This document shows positions 34,089-42,722 of a stretch of 64,000 nucleotides of DNA, one piece after another. The translations under genes and the position numbers were made by a program. The stretch covers positions 744,001 to 808,000 of the forward strand of contig NZ_CP058552.1 of assembly GCF_013401555.1 (NCBI RefSeq), written 5' to 3'. The stretch comes from Paenibacillus sp. E222 (lineage in GTDB: Bacteria; Bacillota; Bacilli; Paenibacillales; Paenibacillaceae). Numbering within the stretch: position 1 is the first letter of the stretch; the number at the start of each line of letters is the position of its first letter. The notes beneath the pieces were generated by a model. The model was not told where the DNA came from. It saw only the letters and a list, made by a program, of their open reading frames with translations, and searched no databases.

Positions 34089-35330
34089 ATGAAAACAATT
34101 GTATACATATCTGATTTCAGGCTTCCATCAGGCTTAAACTTCGTAAAACATTTGAAAAAATTTGCTGATTACAAAAAAATTCTGATTATTGAACGTCACA
34201 ATCTGCTTCATGATGATTTGCTTGAGGACTTCTTCGATGAGATTAGATACGTGGATCACTTGGAATCCGTGGATGACATCAGGGAACACATTATAGAAAT
34301 CCGACGTTCCCACTCCATCGTAGCGTTGTTAACTCCGGGTGAGAATGCGATTGAGATCGGCGGCCAGATTCGATCCGAATTTGGTATCCCCGGCATGCAG
34401 CGCAACCAGGCTGAAGCCGTCCGCAATAAATGGATTATGAAACAGATGCTCCATCAACGAGGAATTCGGACGTCTGACATTGCAATCGCTCTTCATGAAC
34501 AGGATTACATTCGTTTCACTGATATACACGGGTTCCCGATTATTGTGAAGCCACTCAGCGGATATGGAAGTATAAATACGTTCAAATTGTCCAGCATGGA
34601 AGAACTGATCCATTATCTTCACCATACTAGACAAGCGCAGCAACGGGACTTGCTGGAGGAGTTCATCAACGGTACAGAGTTTCACTGTGATTCCATTGTC
34701 TCCAAGGGGAAAGTTCTATTTTCATCCGTTTCCCAATACCTGTATAACTGTTTGGATATTGCTACTAAGCAGAAGCCACCTGCCAGCATTACGTTTCCTG
34801 AAGGCACTGAGGCTGACTTTATTCACCACATCAAGGAAGTCAATGAACAGGTCATTGCTGCACTGGGAATTAATCATTCCGTAACACATGCCGAGCTTTT
34901 TCTAACTTCGGAGGGAGAAGTGGTATTTGGAGAGATCGGTGCAAGAATCGGGGGTTCACATGTTATGCCTCCTTGTATCAAGAACACACATGGTGTTGAT
35001 TTATTCGAGGCAGTCAGCGATCTGGAAGTTGGAATATATGAGTTCAACAAACAACAGACGAATAATAAATATACGGGTATGATCTGCTTCCCTTCTCGCG
35101 CAGGAATGATTCAAAGCATATCAGGGATAGAAGATTATGAAGATATCTCCGGCATCATTGATTTCAATGTATCCTATCAAGTGGGACAACGTGCCGGGGA
35201 CGTGAGCGATACGATGACCAGATCGGGTTTTGCCATTGTGGAAGGGAATTCATTCGAAGAATTGCGTCAAACACTGCTGAATATGTACGATCGCTTCAAG
35301 ATTGAAGTTACTGTTACCGAACCCGTATAA
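34089..35330 (+). CDS. ATP-grasp amino acid ligase (BacD-like)
   Basis: 413-residue ATP-grasp enzyme. The N-domain has LTPGENAIEIGGQIRSEFG, and AVRNKWIMKQML precedes the ATP-grasp core. The nucleotide-binding lysine region is FPIIVKPLSGYGSINTFKL, the hinge LLEEFINGTEFHCDSIV, and the metal-binding end ELFLTSEGEVVFGEIGARIG. This pattern is that of L-amino acid alpha-ligases such as BacD, which join two amino acids using ATP. ATG 34089 follows GAAGGAGGATTT. The gene stands opposite the BacA-like gene and before an exporter, as expected for a dipeptide antibiotic locus. Confidence 0.82.
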   Translation: MKTIVYISDFRLPSGLNFVKHLKKFADYKKILIIERHNLLHDDLLEDFFDEIRYVDHLESVDDIREHIIEIRRSHSIVALLTPGENAIEIGGQIRSEFGIPGMQRNQAEAVRNKWIMKQMLHQRGIRTSDIAIALHEQDYIRFTDIHGFPIIVKPLSGYGSINTFKLSSMEELIHYLHHTRQAQQRDLLEEFINGTEFHCDSIVSKGKVLFSSVSQYLYNCLDIATKQKPPASITFPEGTEADFIHHIKEVNEQVIAALGINHSVTHAELFLTSEGEVVFGEIGARIGGSHVMPPCIKNTHGVDLFEAVSDLEVGIYEFNKQQTNNKYTGMICFPSRAGMIQSISGIEDYEDISGIIDFNVSYQVGQRAGDVSDTMTRSGFAIVEGNSFEELRQTLLNMYDRFKIEVTVTEPV

Positions 35331-35395
35331 AACGCGGGATGGACCATAAAGGCTTGTTTTTGAATTGACAGTGGTATGGGGGAGGGCTGGAATTA

Positions 35396-36670
35396 TTGTC
35401 TTTATTTAAATCATACGCGGGTTTGAGCCGTGAAATATATTACCTCTGTTTAGCCAGAACGATTAACAGCGCAGGAGATTTTGTGTTTTCCCTTATTACC
35501 TTAGTCCTGACTTTACAGATGGGGATGAATGTTGTCAGTGCAGGTATCTTTGTATCACTGGCAGCCTTGATTAGTGGACCAGGTGTCCTTCTTGGCGGTT
35601 ATTTAAGTGATCTTATGGGCAAAAAAACAATTATCGTTACCGGGCAATTGCTGTCCGCCACAATGATAATATGCTGTTCGTTCTGGTCGGGCACTATTAC
35701 GGTTGGCTATTTACTGATCGCTGTCATGTTCTTCATCAGCATTACCCGCCCTGCGTATAACGCATTAATCATTCAACTGTGCACGGAGGAGAAAGAGCGA
35801 AAGTCGGCCTTCTCTCTTATGTATTTGGGAGCCAATTTGGGGATAGCCATCGGACCATTGGTAGCCGGTTTTTTCATCAAGGATCATGTCCATATCGTCT
35901 TTATCAGTATCAGCACTGTATTTCTGATATCCACCTTCATTATCATCAACCAGGTAAAGATCGGTACAAGCAAGGTAATGGCGTCTACGGGCAGCAAGAA
36001 TTCTGCACATCTACAATCGAGCCAACCTCCCACTCCTTTATTCACACTTCTTATGAGAAATCCGCTCGTCGCCTTGTTCATCTTGGTATCATTTCTCAAC
36101 TATTTTATTTATATGCAATCCTCGTTTAGCCTTCCGCTACAAATGAATGATTCGTTCGGAGAAGACGGGGCAGCCTATTACGGCTCTGTCATGACCATTA
36201 ATGCTATCAGCGTCATTATCCTGACCACCTTGATCCTATCCGTTACACGTAAGTTAACTGCGCTAAACTCCATTGCCACAGGTGCGCTCTTCTATGGCAT
36301 TGGATTTGGTGCATTGAGCCTGATGGGTTATTTTCCCCATTTCGCCATCGTCGCCGTCTCTACGGTACTATGGACCGTCGGAGAGATTCTGGTGCAAACC
36401 AATATCAATCTATATATCGCTTCACGAGTGCCGGATACACATCAGGGGCGGTTTAACGGCTTGCTGCTGTTCGTAGGCTGTCTGGGTTATACACTTAGCC
36501 CATACTTGACAGGTATTTTCATCAAAAACATGGACATGGGGAGCTTATGGATCATTATTCTGGCCTTCAGCTTGGTCTATGCGTTGTGCATGATCATCCT
36601 GTGGTATATCGAAAAAAGCTCAACCAGAAAAAGTGAAATTGAACCGCTGGATTTATCACAAAGTGTTTGA
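35396..36670 (+). CDS. MFS exporter of the dipeptide-like cassette
   Basis: 424-residue major facilitator, twelve helices, with GGYLSDLMGKKTIIVTGQLL between helices 2 and 3. The start is TTG 35396, with GGGGGAGGG about 10 bases before it; no ATG fits. It lies 65 bases after the ligase gene and is probably co-transcribed. By position it corresponds to BacE, the exporter and self-protection protein of bacilysin producers. An identical hairpin to that at 32890 follows. Confidence 0.85.
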   Translation: MSLFKSYAGLSREIYYLCLARTINSAGDFVFSLITLVLTLQMGMNVVSAGIFVSLAALISGPGVLLGGYLSDLMGKKTIIVTGQLLSATMIICCSFWSGTITVGYLLIAVMFFISITRPAYNALIIQLCTEEKERKSAFSLMYLGANLGIAIGPLVAGFFIKDHVHIVFISISTVFLISTFIIINQVKIGTSKVMASTGSKNSAHLQSSQPPTPLFTLLMRNPLVALFILVSFLNYFIYMQSSFSLPLQMNDSFGEDGAAYYGSVMTINAISVIILTTLILSVTRKLTALNSIATGALFYGIGFGALSLMGYFPHFAIVAVSTVLWTVGEILVQTNINLYIASRVPDTHQGRFNGLLLFVGCLGYTLSPYLTGIFIKNMDMGSLWIIILAFSLVYALCMIILWYIEKSSTRKSEIEPLDLSQSV

Positions 36671-36749
36671 GCAATCTGACCCAACCCTCCGCAAGTTGCT
36701 ACAGCATGGAAGACATTTAATCATAGTTAGCATCAAAAACAGAAACAAC

Positions 36750-36785
36750 GGGCAGAGTGATCCACAGGATCAGCTTCTGCCCTTT
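36750..36785 (+). terminator. Nested hairpin, copy 2 of a 36-nt direct repeat
   Basis: Base-identical to 32890-32925 over 36 positions, followed here by TC and TTG. It lies between the convergent MFS and old-yellow-enzyme genes and probably terminates both. Confidence 0.75.
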
Positions 36786-36796
36786 TCTTGCTACAT

Positions 36797-37849
36797 TCAC
36801 ACCAACATAGTCAGATGTGCATTGGCATCGTACTCGACCCACTGCTGCCCCGTACGCAATTTTTGCACCAGATCGGGATTGGCGATAAACGGTCTGCCGA
36901 ACGCTGCCAAATCAATGCTCCGATTCTGCACAGCCTGCTCTGCTATTTTTGCCTCAAGGTCCCCTACGCCAATGATGATACCGTCCCACTGCTCGCGAAT
37001 TGCCTCATGGAAATTCTGTTCCCCAGTCCAGACTGTGGTGTATCGATCTGTTGATGGGTGCAAGATTGTAATGCCTGTCTCGCGGAACAGATTCAGATAG
37101 GCGTTCAGCACTCCAGCCTTGTCTGCCCAGACATAGGAAGGATCATCATCTTTTTTCTCGGAAAATCGTACCGATATGCGATCCACGCTGATTTCTTTTT
37201 GAACTGCAATAATGATCTCCTTCAGAAAACGCAATCGACCCTGGATATCGCCTCCGTATTCGTCTGTTCTGTGGTTCGTCTTCTCATTGATAAACTGGTC
37301 GATCAGATAACCATGTGCTGCATGCAGCTCAATTCCGTCGAATCCAGCCAGTACCGCATTGCGGGCAGCCGTTTGAAACTGTTGAATGCTATCCCGGATA
37401 TCTTGCACACTCATAGCTTGAGGTATCTGATATGGCTTATGCAATTTATGGACTCTTCCTTGAGCCGGAATGCTTGAAGGTGCCAGTGGCGGGGTACCGA
37501 TCAGATCGGAGTGAGACAGTCTGCCCACATGCCACAACTGAGCGATGATGGTTCCTCCGTGTTTATGGACGGCATTCGTTACCTTTTTCCATGAAGCGGT
37601 CTGTTCAGCTGTATATAATCCGGGGATACCATAGGTTCCTTTGCCAGTCAGCGAGGGATTAATCCCCTCTGTAATGATCAACCCTACACCATCCCGAGCA
37701 CGTCGCTCGTAATACGCCACCATCTCTTCCGTCGCAGTCCCATCCTGATCATTGGCAAACCCTCGGGTAAGAGGCGCCATCACTATTCTGTTTCTCAAAT
37801 GCCATTCGTTGATCGTCACCGGGCTCAGTAATGTAGACATATTCTTCAT
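36797..37849 (-). CDS. Old yellow enzyme family NADH:flavin oxidoreductase
   Basis: 350-residue FMN TIM-barrel enzyme. Signature parts are LRNRIVMAPLTRGFANDQDG, the substrate-pocket LHAAHGYLIDQFINEKTNHR and GGDIQGRLRFL, and C-terminal phosphate-binding DLAAFGRPFIANPDLV. It reduces activated C=C bonds (enones, nitro compounds) with NAD(P)H. ATG 37849 follows AGAAGGAGTAGTG. It diverges from a LysR regulator gene, which probably controls it. Confidence 0.92.
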   Translation of the reverse strand: MKNMSTLLSPVTINEWHLRNRIVMAPLTRGFANDQDGTATEEMVAYYERRARDGVGLIITEGINPSLTGKGTYGIPGLYTAEQTASWKKVTNAVHKHGGTIIAQLWHVGRLSHSDLIGTPPLAPSSIPAQGRVHKLHKPYQIPQAMSVQDIRDSIQQFQTAARNAVLAGFDGIELHAAHGYLIDQFINEKTNHRTDEYGGDIQGRLRFLKEIIIAVQKEISVDRISVRFSEKKDDDPSYVWADKAGVLNAYLNLFRETGITILHPSTDRYTTVWTGEQNFHEAIREQWDGIIIGVGDLEAKIAEQAVQNRSIDLAAFGRPFIANPDLVQKLRTGQQWVEYDANAHLTMLV

Positions 37850-37973
37850 CACTACTCCTTCTCCATTGTCATTGTCAGCATTTTTGCATATTCCATTGTT
37901 CTAAAAATGCGCTGTTGATAACGATATTGTAAGCCGGCATATATATATCGTAAAATGATTGAAATATATAGAT

Positions 37974-38048
37974 GTATCTCTCATAGAGATACCTAACTAA
38001 ACAATCTGGAGATAACAGCGATCGGAAGGTTGTTCTGTCATCGGAGTG
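37974..38048. repeat. Hairpin plus partial copy of a dispersed intergenic element
   Basis: GTATCTCT-CAT-AGAGATAC (37974-37992) is a perfect hairpin. From 38003, AATCTGGAGATAACAGCGAT and the next 26 bases match 3256-3301 at about 70 percent, with an 18/20 core. Confidence 0.5.
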
Positions 38049-38110
38049 CCCGTGTAAATATTCATTAGTGAAACTTATATATAGTTAAAAGTAAGCAGGA
38101 GGCCAGAGCT

Positions 38111-38974
38111 ATGGAACTCTCGGATATCGATATTATTCTCGCGGTGGCACGGTCCGGCAAAATCTCACAGGCCGCCAAAGAATTGAATTACGCACAATCC
38201 AACGTCACCACACGCATCAAAAAACTGGAACAGGAATATCAAGTGCAGTTGTTCAACCGTTTTCCCAAAGGGGTAGTGCTGACTTCCAAAGGAGAACAGT
38301 TTGTCCAGTATGCAACACGCATCCGTGACCTGCTAAACGATCTGGAGCAGGACATGACTGATCCCGGTGAGCCTTCAGGCACGTTAAAAATCGGGATTGT
38401 GGAGACGGCTGCATCCAGCCGATTCATGGAAATTCTCAATGAATACCAAGTGACCTATCCCGAGGTTTCCATCTCACTTGTGAATGCCACTTCACCCAAA
38501 GTGCTGCGCAAGAAAATACAGGAATATGAGATCGATGGTGCCTTTATTAGTGGTGCGTGTGTAAAAGAGGGTCTGAAAGTGGAATATGAAATGCAGGACA
38601 CGGTGCATATCATCTCGAAACGGATGGACGTCCCCCCCGAAAGCCTGTGTCAGGTTTCGTGGGTCGTTTTCCCAAAAGGCTGCCCTTACCGTGAAATTAC
38701 GGAGGAATATTTGCAGGAAGAAGGTTTGTCTGCTCGCAATATGATTGAAGTCAGCACGATGGATAACCTGCTTAGCTGTGTGGAGTCAGGAATTGCTTTT
38801 ACCATTATGCCTTGCAGCGTAATTCACAAGAAACCGGATGAGTTCTCGGTATACGATCTGGCTGAACGATTCACACATACCACAACGACCTTTGTCCGTG
38901 GCGAAGATCGATACGTCAGCAGCGCGCTGGATCGATTTGTGAAGCTGCTGAATCAGAAGTGTATTACCTTTTGA
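38111..38974 (+). CDS. LysR family transcriptional regulator
   Basis: 287-residue LysR-type regulator: N-terminal winged HTH (about 1-60; AKELNYAQSNVTTRIKKLEQ) and a periplasmic-binding-like effector domain (about 88-285; LKIGIVETAASSRFMEIL). ATG 38111 follows AGGAGG. It diverges from the old-yellow-enzyme gene. LysR proteins usually activate the divergent gene on binding a small inducer, here unknown. Confidence 0.92.
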   Translation: MELSDIDIILAVARSGKISQAAKELNYAQSNVTTRIKKLEQEYQVQLFNRFPKGVVLTSKGEQFVQYATRIRDLLNDLEQDMTDPGEPSGTLKIGIVETAASSRFMEILNEYQVTYPEVSISLVNATSPKVLRKKIQEYEIDGAFISGACVKEGLKVEYEMQDTVHIISKRMDVPPESLCQVSWVVFPKGCPYREITEEYLQEEGLSARNMIEVSTMDNLLSCVESGIAFTIMPCSVIHKKPDEFSVYDLAERFTHTTTTFVRGEDRYVSSALDRFVKLLNQKCITF

Positions 38975-39030
38975 AATATCATTTCGATTTTCCCCATATC
39001 TGCTCAATGCTTATCTGGGCAGAGAACATA

Positions 39031-39064
39031 AGAAGAGAGATGCGATCTTTCGCATCTCTCTTCT
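39031..39064. terminator. Hairpin between convergent LysR and lipoprotein genes
   Basis: AGAAGAGAGATGCG (39031-39044) pairs perfectly with CGCATCTCTCTTCT (39051-39064). T-runs are poor, so its use as a terminator is likely but not certain. The rest of 38975-39272 shows nothing else. Confidence 0.6.
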
Positions 39065-39272
39065 GGTATAGTAATGCATCAGCTCTCAGAATGTTACGGC
39101 GCTAACTTAATGTTTGCACATTATTAGGTAGGATTACCCGGGAATGCACAGGCTAATGATCCACAAAGACGTTATTCCAGTAGAAACCTACGGAAATACA
39201 TACAGAGTGAAGCAATAACTCGCGTCTACGTTTCGTTAGCAATTTTCTTCCCCCGCATCCTTATTCTCGTAC

Positions 39273-39899
39273 TTACTTATACACCAGATTCTGAAGCTCC
39301 TTAATATTGTAAGTATCATCCTGTATGAGCCACTGATTATTCTCCTGGAGGAACGTAATGTCTCCTTCGAGTGGAATGTTTCGAGATTCCTGGCCGTTCT
39401 TATCGGTGAGAATCAAGTTTAACGTGTAAGTGATCAGGAGCGAGTCTCCTCTATTTTCCTTCACACTGAAACTCATATCTTCCGGGTGCAGCGTAACGCT
39501 CTCCTTGTTCGCAACCTGAAGCGGCAGTGCAATATTACGATCAGCCATCTTTGCAACATAATATCTTGAAGTCAGGAACGGCTTCAGAATCTCTCCTTTG
39601 GCCTCCAATGCCTCTCGAGTCATTGTGTGCTCTTCATCATATTTGTCCACTGTGAATTCAGCCTTTTTGTATAGATCAGCGGTTGTAAGCATTGCTTTCT
39701 CATCACTCTCCGAAGCAGGTGGGACCTCCTTTGTTCCCTCACTCGTGCTTCCTCCTCCATTGCCGGATGAATCTTCCTGCCCGGATGGTATAGTCACGCC
39801 CGGTTCAGTCGTCCCTTCATCCGCAGTAGAATTACTACAGCCTGTAATCAATATGAATGAGAGTACCATCGCACCTGCTAACCATGAATATCTACGCAT
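39273..39899 (-). CDS. Putative lipoprotein, function unknown
   Basis: 208-residue predicted lipoprotein: MRRYSWLAGAMVLSFILITGC with lipobox LITGC, a Ser/Gly/Glu-rich linker of about 55 residues, then a globular domain of about 130 residues (ADLYKKAEFTVDKYDEEHTM, ending IKELQNLVYK). No family is recognised; the domain resembles small nuclear-transport-factor-like folds only in length. ATG 39899 is 6-7 bases after AGGAGG; ATG 39902 is an alternative. Confidence 0.78.
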   Translation of the reverse strand: MRRYSWLAGAMVLSFILITGCSNSTADEGTTEPGVTIPSGQEDSSGNGGGSTSEGTKEVPPASESDEKAMLTTADLYKKAEFTVDKYDEEHTMTREALEAKGEILKPFLTSRYYVAKMADRNIALPLQVANKESVTLHPEDMSFSVKENRGDSLLITYTLNLILTDKNGQESRNIPLEGDITFLQENNQWLIQDDTYNIKELQNLVYK

Positions 39900-40004
39900 C
39901 ATACTCCTCCTTTTAATTAAATCAAAATTCCATACATTCACCTTACCACTTATGGTTTAATAATCCAATTAATGAAATGGTAATATTTTTATGTACGTTA
40001 TTAG

Positions 40005-40181
40005 CTATAAAAGCTTTTTCCCACTTTTCACTAAGATGAACAGCAAGGATAGAAAAAATAAACACTCTGACATGTTGACCAACAGTCTCATGCCTTCCCC
40101 TAAATCCTTCAATCCAAATAGAATATGGATCAGCGAAATCATTCCCGTAATTACAGCGACCATCCCAGCCAAAACCAGCAT
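40005..40181 (-). CDS. Small two-helix membrane protein
   Basis: 58-residue protein with two hydrophobic helices (MLVLAGMVAVITGMISLIHI and CLFFLSLLFILV) and a basic end KSGKKLL. ATG 40181 follows GAGGGG about 10 bases upstream, the main reason to accept it. A longer frame upstream lacks a ribosome site. No homologue is recalled. Confidence 0.5.
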   Translation of the reverse strand: MLVLAGMVAVITGMISLIHILFGLKDLGEGMRLLVNMSECLFFLSLLFILVKSGKKLL

Positions 40182-40303
40182 GTATTTATTCCCCTCAAAA
40201 TTTATTTTAAATTTTATTACTACCACACTATTCCTTTTAATTACAAATAATGATAGATTAAGAGAGAAAATATGGATATACATTCCAAAGGAGGGTATTA
40301 ATA

Positions 40304-40915
40304 ATGAGTAAATCTATTGTTCTACGTTGCGTCTTAACCTGTCTGTTCTTCCTTAGTTCGTTATCTTTGCTGTCCATCCCTGCCGGTGCGGAGCAAGCAG
40401 CGGCTGCCAATGGGCGCAATCCCATTGTACTTGTACACGGTATTGGAGGCGCGGGATTTAACTTTGCCAGCATCGAAAGAGCACTAATAAACGAAGGCTA
40501 TTCCCGAAGTGACCTGTACGCCATCGATTTCCTGGACAAGTCAGGAAACAATATCACCAATTCACGCCAGTTATCCTCCTATATTGATGATGTCCTGCGT
40601 AAGACCGGCGCCAGCAAGGTCGATATTATTGCCCATAGCATGGGCGGGGCCAACACCCTGTATTATATCAACAACCTCGGTGGTGGCAAAAATATAGGCA
40701 AGGTTATTACACTCGGCTCTCCCAACCGGCTTGTAGCCCGATCGGCACCAACCGGCATTGCATATACTTCCATCTACAGTACGTCGGACTTAATTGTAAA
40801 CAATACGTTATCCCCACTGAACGGGGCGAACAATATTCGCATTTTCGGGGTGACCCATATCGGCCTGTTGATTGATCGTGGTGTTCAAAACCACATCATG
40901 AACGCCTTGAAGTAA
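40304..40915 (+). CDS. Secreted lipase, LipA family (I.4)
   Basis: 203-residue small triacylglycerol lipase like B. subtilis LipA. The signal peptide ends near PAGAEQAAA, and the mature enzyme is about 170 residues without a lid. The oxyanion region is VLVHGIGGAG. The nucleophile is S112 in AHSMGGA (Ala replaces the first Gly, as in this family). D162 (STSDLIV) and H185 (VTHIGLL) complete the triad. ATG 40304 follows AAAGGAGGG. It is monocistronic with its own terminator. Confidence 0.93.
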   Translation: MSKSIVLRCVLTCLFFLSSLSLLSIPAGAEQAAAANGRNPIVLVHGIGGAGFNFASIERALINEGYSRSDLYAIDFLDKSGNNITNSRQLSSYIDDVLRKTGASKVDIIAHSMGGANTLYYINNLGGGKNIGKVITLGSPNRLVARSAPTGIAYTSIYSTSDLIVNNTLSPLNGANNIRIFGVTHIGLLIDRGVQNHIMNALK

Positions 40916-40929
40916 AACAATTGATAAAG

Positions 40930-40960
40930 AAGGCGGGCATCCACACGGACACCCGCCTTT
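40930..40960 (+). terminator. Terminator of the lipase gene
   Basis: AAGGCGGG (40930-40937) pairs with CCCGCCTT (40952-40959), followed by TATTTG. Confidence 0.8.
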
Positions 40961-41039
40961 ATTTGTATTTTTATTTTACCTGTACTTTTCTCGGAGCATT
41001 CGAGCAGGAGGCTCAGAAAGGCTTCGCCTGCTCTTTTCC

Positions 41040-41232
41040 AAGGAACCTAGAACGTCTTATTTGGCTCTCAAGCCCTCTTTTTCAATCGTAAGGAACACCA
41101 GACGCGTTATTGCTTAAAATCTCGCTAAAAAGACGCTAAAAACGGCCTCAAATTTTGATATAACGTGTCTCAGGTTCCTTATCCTTCTGTAGACGCTTCA
41201 AACCCCTGAATAACACGTCTCAGATTCGTTAG
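41040..41232 (+). repeat. Dispersed intergenic repeat family, locus B
   Basis: Four copies, two in each orientation. AAGGAACCTAGAACGTCTTA (41040) and TAAGGAACACCAGACGCG (41089) run one way; GTGTCTCAGGTTCCTTA (41165) and ACGTCTCAGATTCGTTA (41215) the other. They match the cores at 16.36-16.55 kb. No gene is seen from 40961 to 41419. Confidence 0.7.
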
Positions 41233-41419
41233 CGCTCCGGCCATACTCCGTCGTAAGCGAAACGAAAGATACGACTCAGGATAGCGTCTGAAAAAGGGCA
41301 CGTGGAGAAAACACGCGTTCTGGCGAGTTTTGCGCCGCGAACTCGACCCACTCTTCAGCTCTCAGACTGAGGTTTCATGACACACTACACTCTTATCCAT
41401 TTCAATGCAATCCTTAAAT

Positions 41420-42526
41420 TTACCCGCGCAGTCTGCGGGAACTCAGCGCGTGATGACCATTTTGCAGGAATGTGCTGCGTGTATTCTTCATCAGTTCAAT
41501 CCGGCGTTCAGCCAAACGATCCGCAGCAATATACGTTGCGATGCCTTCGGTGCGCGACGTGTCGAAGATTTTCTCCAGAGTATTGTAGATCTCTCCAACC
41601 TTGCTCCACGCACGATCGGCGTTATAACCGTTCAGCTCATCCGCAATATTAATTACGCCACCTGCATTGATCACGTAGTCTGGGGCGTATACAATTCCCA
41701 TTTCATGCAGCTTGTCACCATGACGCGGCTCCAGCAGCTGGTTGTTGGCACAGCCTGCCACCACCCTGGCTTTGAGCTGTTTCAACGTATCGTCGTTAAT
41801 GGTACCGCCCAGTGCACATGGAGCATAAATATCACAATCCACTCCAGTGATGTCGGCAGGGTCTACCGCCTTAGCACCGAATTGATCCACAGCCTGCTTC
41901 ACGGAATCCTTATGGATATCGGTAACGATTAGATGCGCACTTTCTTCATACAAATATTTGCACAGACGCATCGCCACGTTGCCCACGCCCTGTACAGCCA
42001 CGGTTTTGCCTTCCAGCAGATCCGTGCCGAATGCTTGCTTCGCCGCAGCCTTCATACCCCGATATACACCCCAGGCTGTTGCCGGGGAGGGGTTACCGGA
42101 GGAGCCGTAGCTTGGGGATATGCCTGTAACATAGTCGGTCTCCTGATAGATCAGATTCATATCTTCTTCTGTGGTTCCCACATCCTCTGCGGTGACATAC
42201 CGTCCGTTCAGTCCCTGAATGTATCGGCCAAAGGCCCGGAACATCGCTTCATTTTTGTCACGGCGCGGATCTCCGATAATTACGGCTTTGCCTCCGCCCA
42301 GATTCAGTCCGGATACCGCATGTTTATATGTCATTCCCCGCGCAAGGCGCAAGGCATCTTCAATGGCCGCTTCCTCAGAAGCATAAGTCCACATCCGTGT
42401 GCCTCCCAGCGCAGGACCGAGTGTTGTATCGTGAATAGCAATAATTGCTTTTAAACCAGAGGCTCTATCCTGGCACAGTACCAGTTCCTCATAATCGTGA
42501 TGTTCCATTGCTTCAAACCAGCTCAT
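41420..42526 (-). CDS. Leucine dehydrogenase
   Basis: 368-residue NAD-dependent branched-chain amino acid dehydrogenase. K80 in [11 protein letters not shown] and K68 in TYKHAV sit at the numbering known for leucine dehydrogenase. The glycine-rich PALGGTRMW and the Rossmann motif [13 protein letters not shown] are also present. It interconverts leucine (also Val, Ile) and its 2-oxo acid, feeding branched-chain fatty acid synthesis. ATG 42526 has GGAGGAG about 11 bases upstream; an earlier in-frame ATG (42562) has none. Promoter at 42594-42623. Confidence 0.94.
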   Translation of the reverse strand: MSWFEAMEHHDYEELVLCQDRASGLKAIIAIHDTTLGPALGGTRMWTYASEEAAIEDALRLARGMTYKHAVSGLNLGGGKAVIIGDPRRDKNEAMFRAFGRYIQGLNGRYVTAEDVGTTEEDMNLIYQETDYVTGISPSYGSSGNPSPATAWGVYRGMKAAAKQAFGTDLLEGKTVAVQGVGNVAMRLCKYLYEESAHLIVTDIHKDSVKQAVDQFGAKAVDPADITGVDCDIYAPCALGGTINDDTLKQLKARVVAGCANNQLLEPRHGDKLHEMGIVYAPDYVINAGGVINIADELNGYNADRAWSKVGEIYNTLEKIFDTSRTEGIATYIAADRLAERRIELMKNTRSTFLQNGHHALSSRRLRG

Positions 42527-42593
42527 GTGTAACCGTCTCCTCCAACCATTTTTGCGATCCAATCGCCTTCATCCATTTCGTCTTCCACCCTCT

Positions 42594-42623
42594 ATTGTAC
42601 CCATGATGATCTAGTATGTGCAA
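42594..42623 (-). promoter_or_regulatory. Leucine dehydrogenase promoter with overlapping palindrome
   Basis: Minus strand TTGCAC (42623-42618), 18-base spacer, TACAAT (42599-42594). Palindrome ATGTG-CAAAAT-CACAT (42616-42631) covers the -35 box. Confidence 0.6.
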
Positions 42624-42642
42624 AATCACATTACGATGTAAC

Positions 42643-42676
42643 AAAAAGACCTTTCTCTCTTCACAGGGAAAAAGGT
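42643..42676 (-). terminator. Terminator of the diadenylate cyclase gene
   Basis: Minus strand ACCTTT pairs with AAAGGT (outer stem of a longer imperfect hairpin), followed by CTTTTTG. Confidence 0.6.
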
Positions 42677-42722
42677 TCGTTATTCCAGCATGGAATCGGT
42701 AAAAAAATTTAGCGACGAGTGA

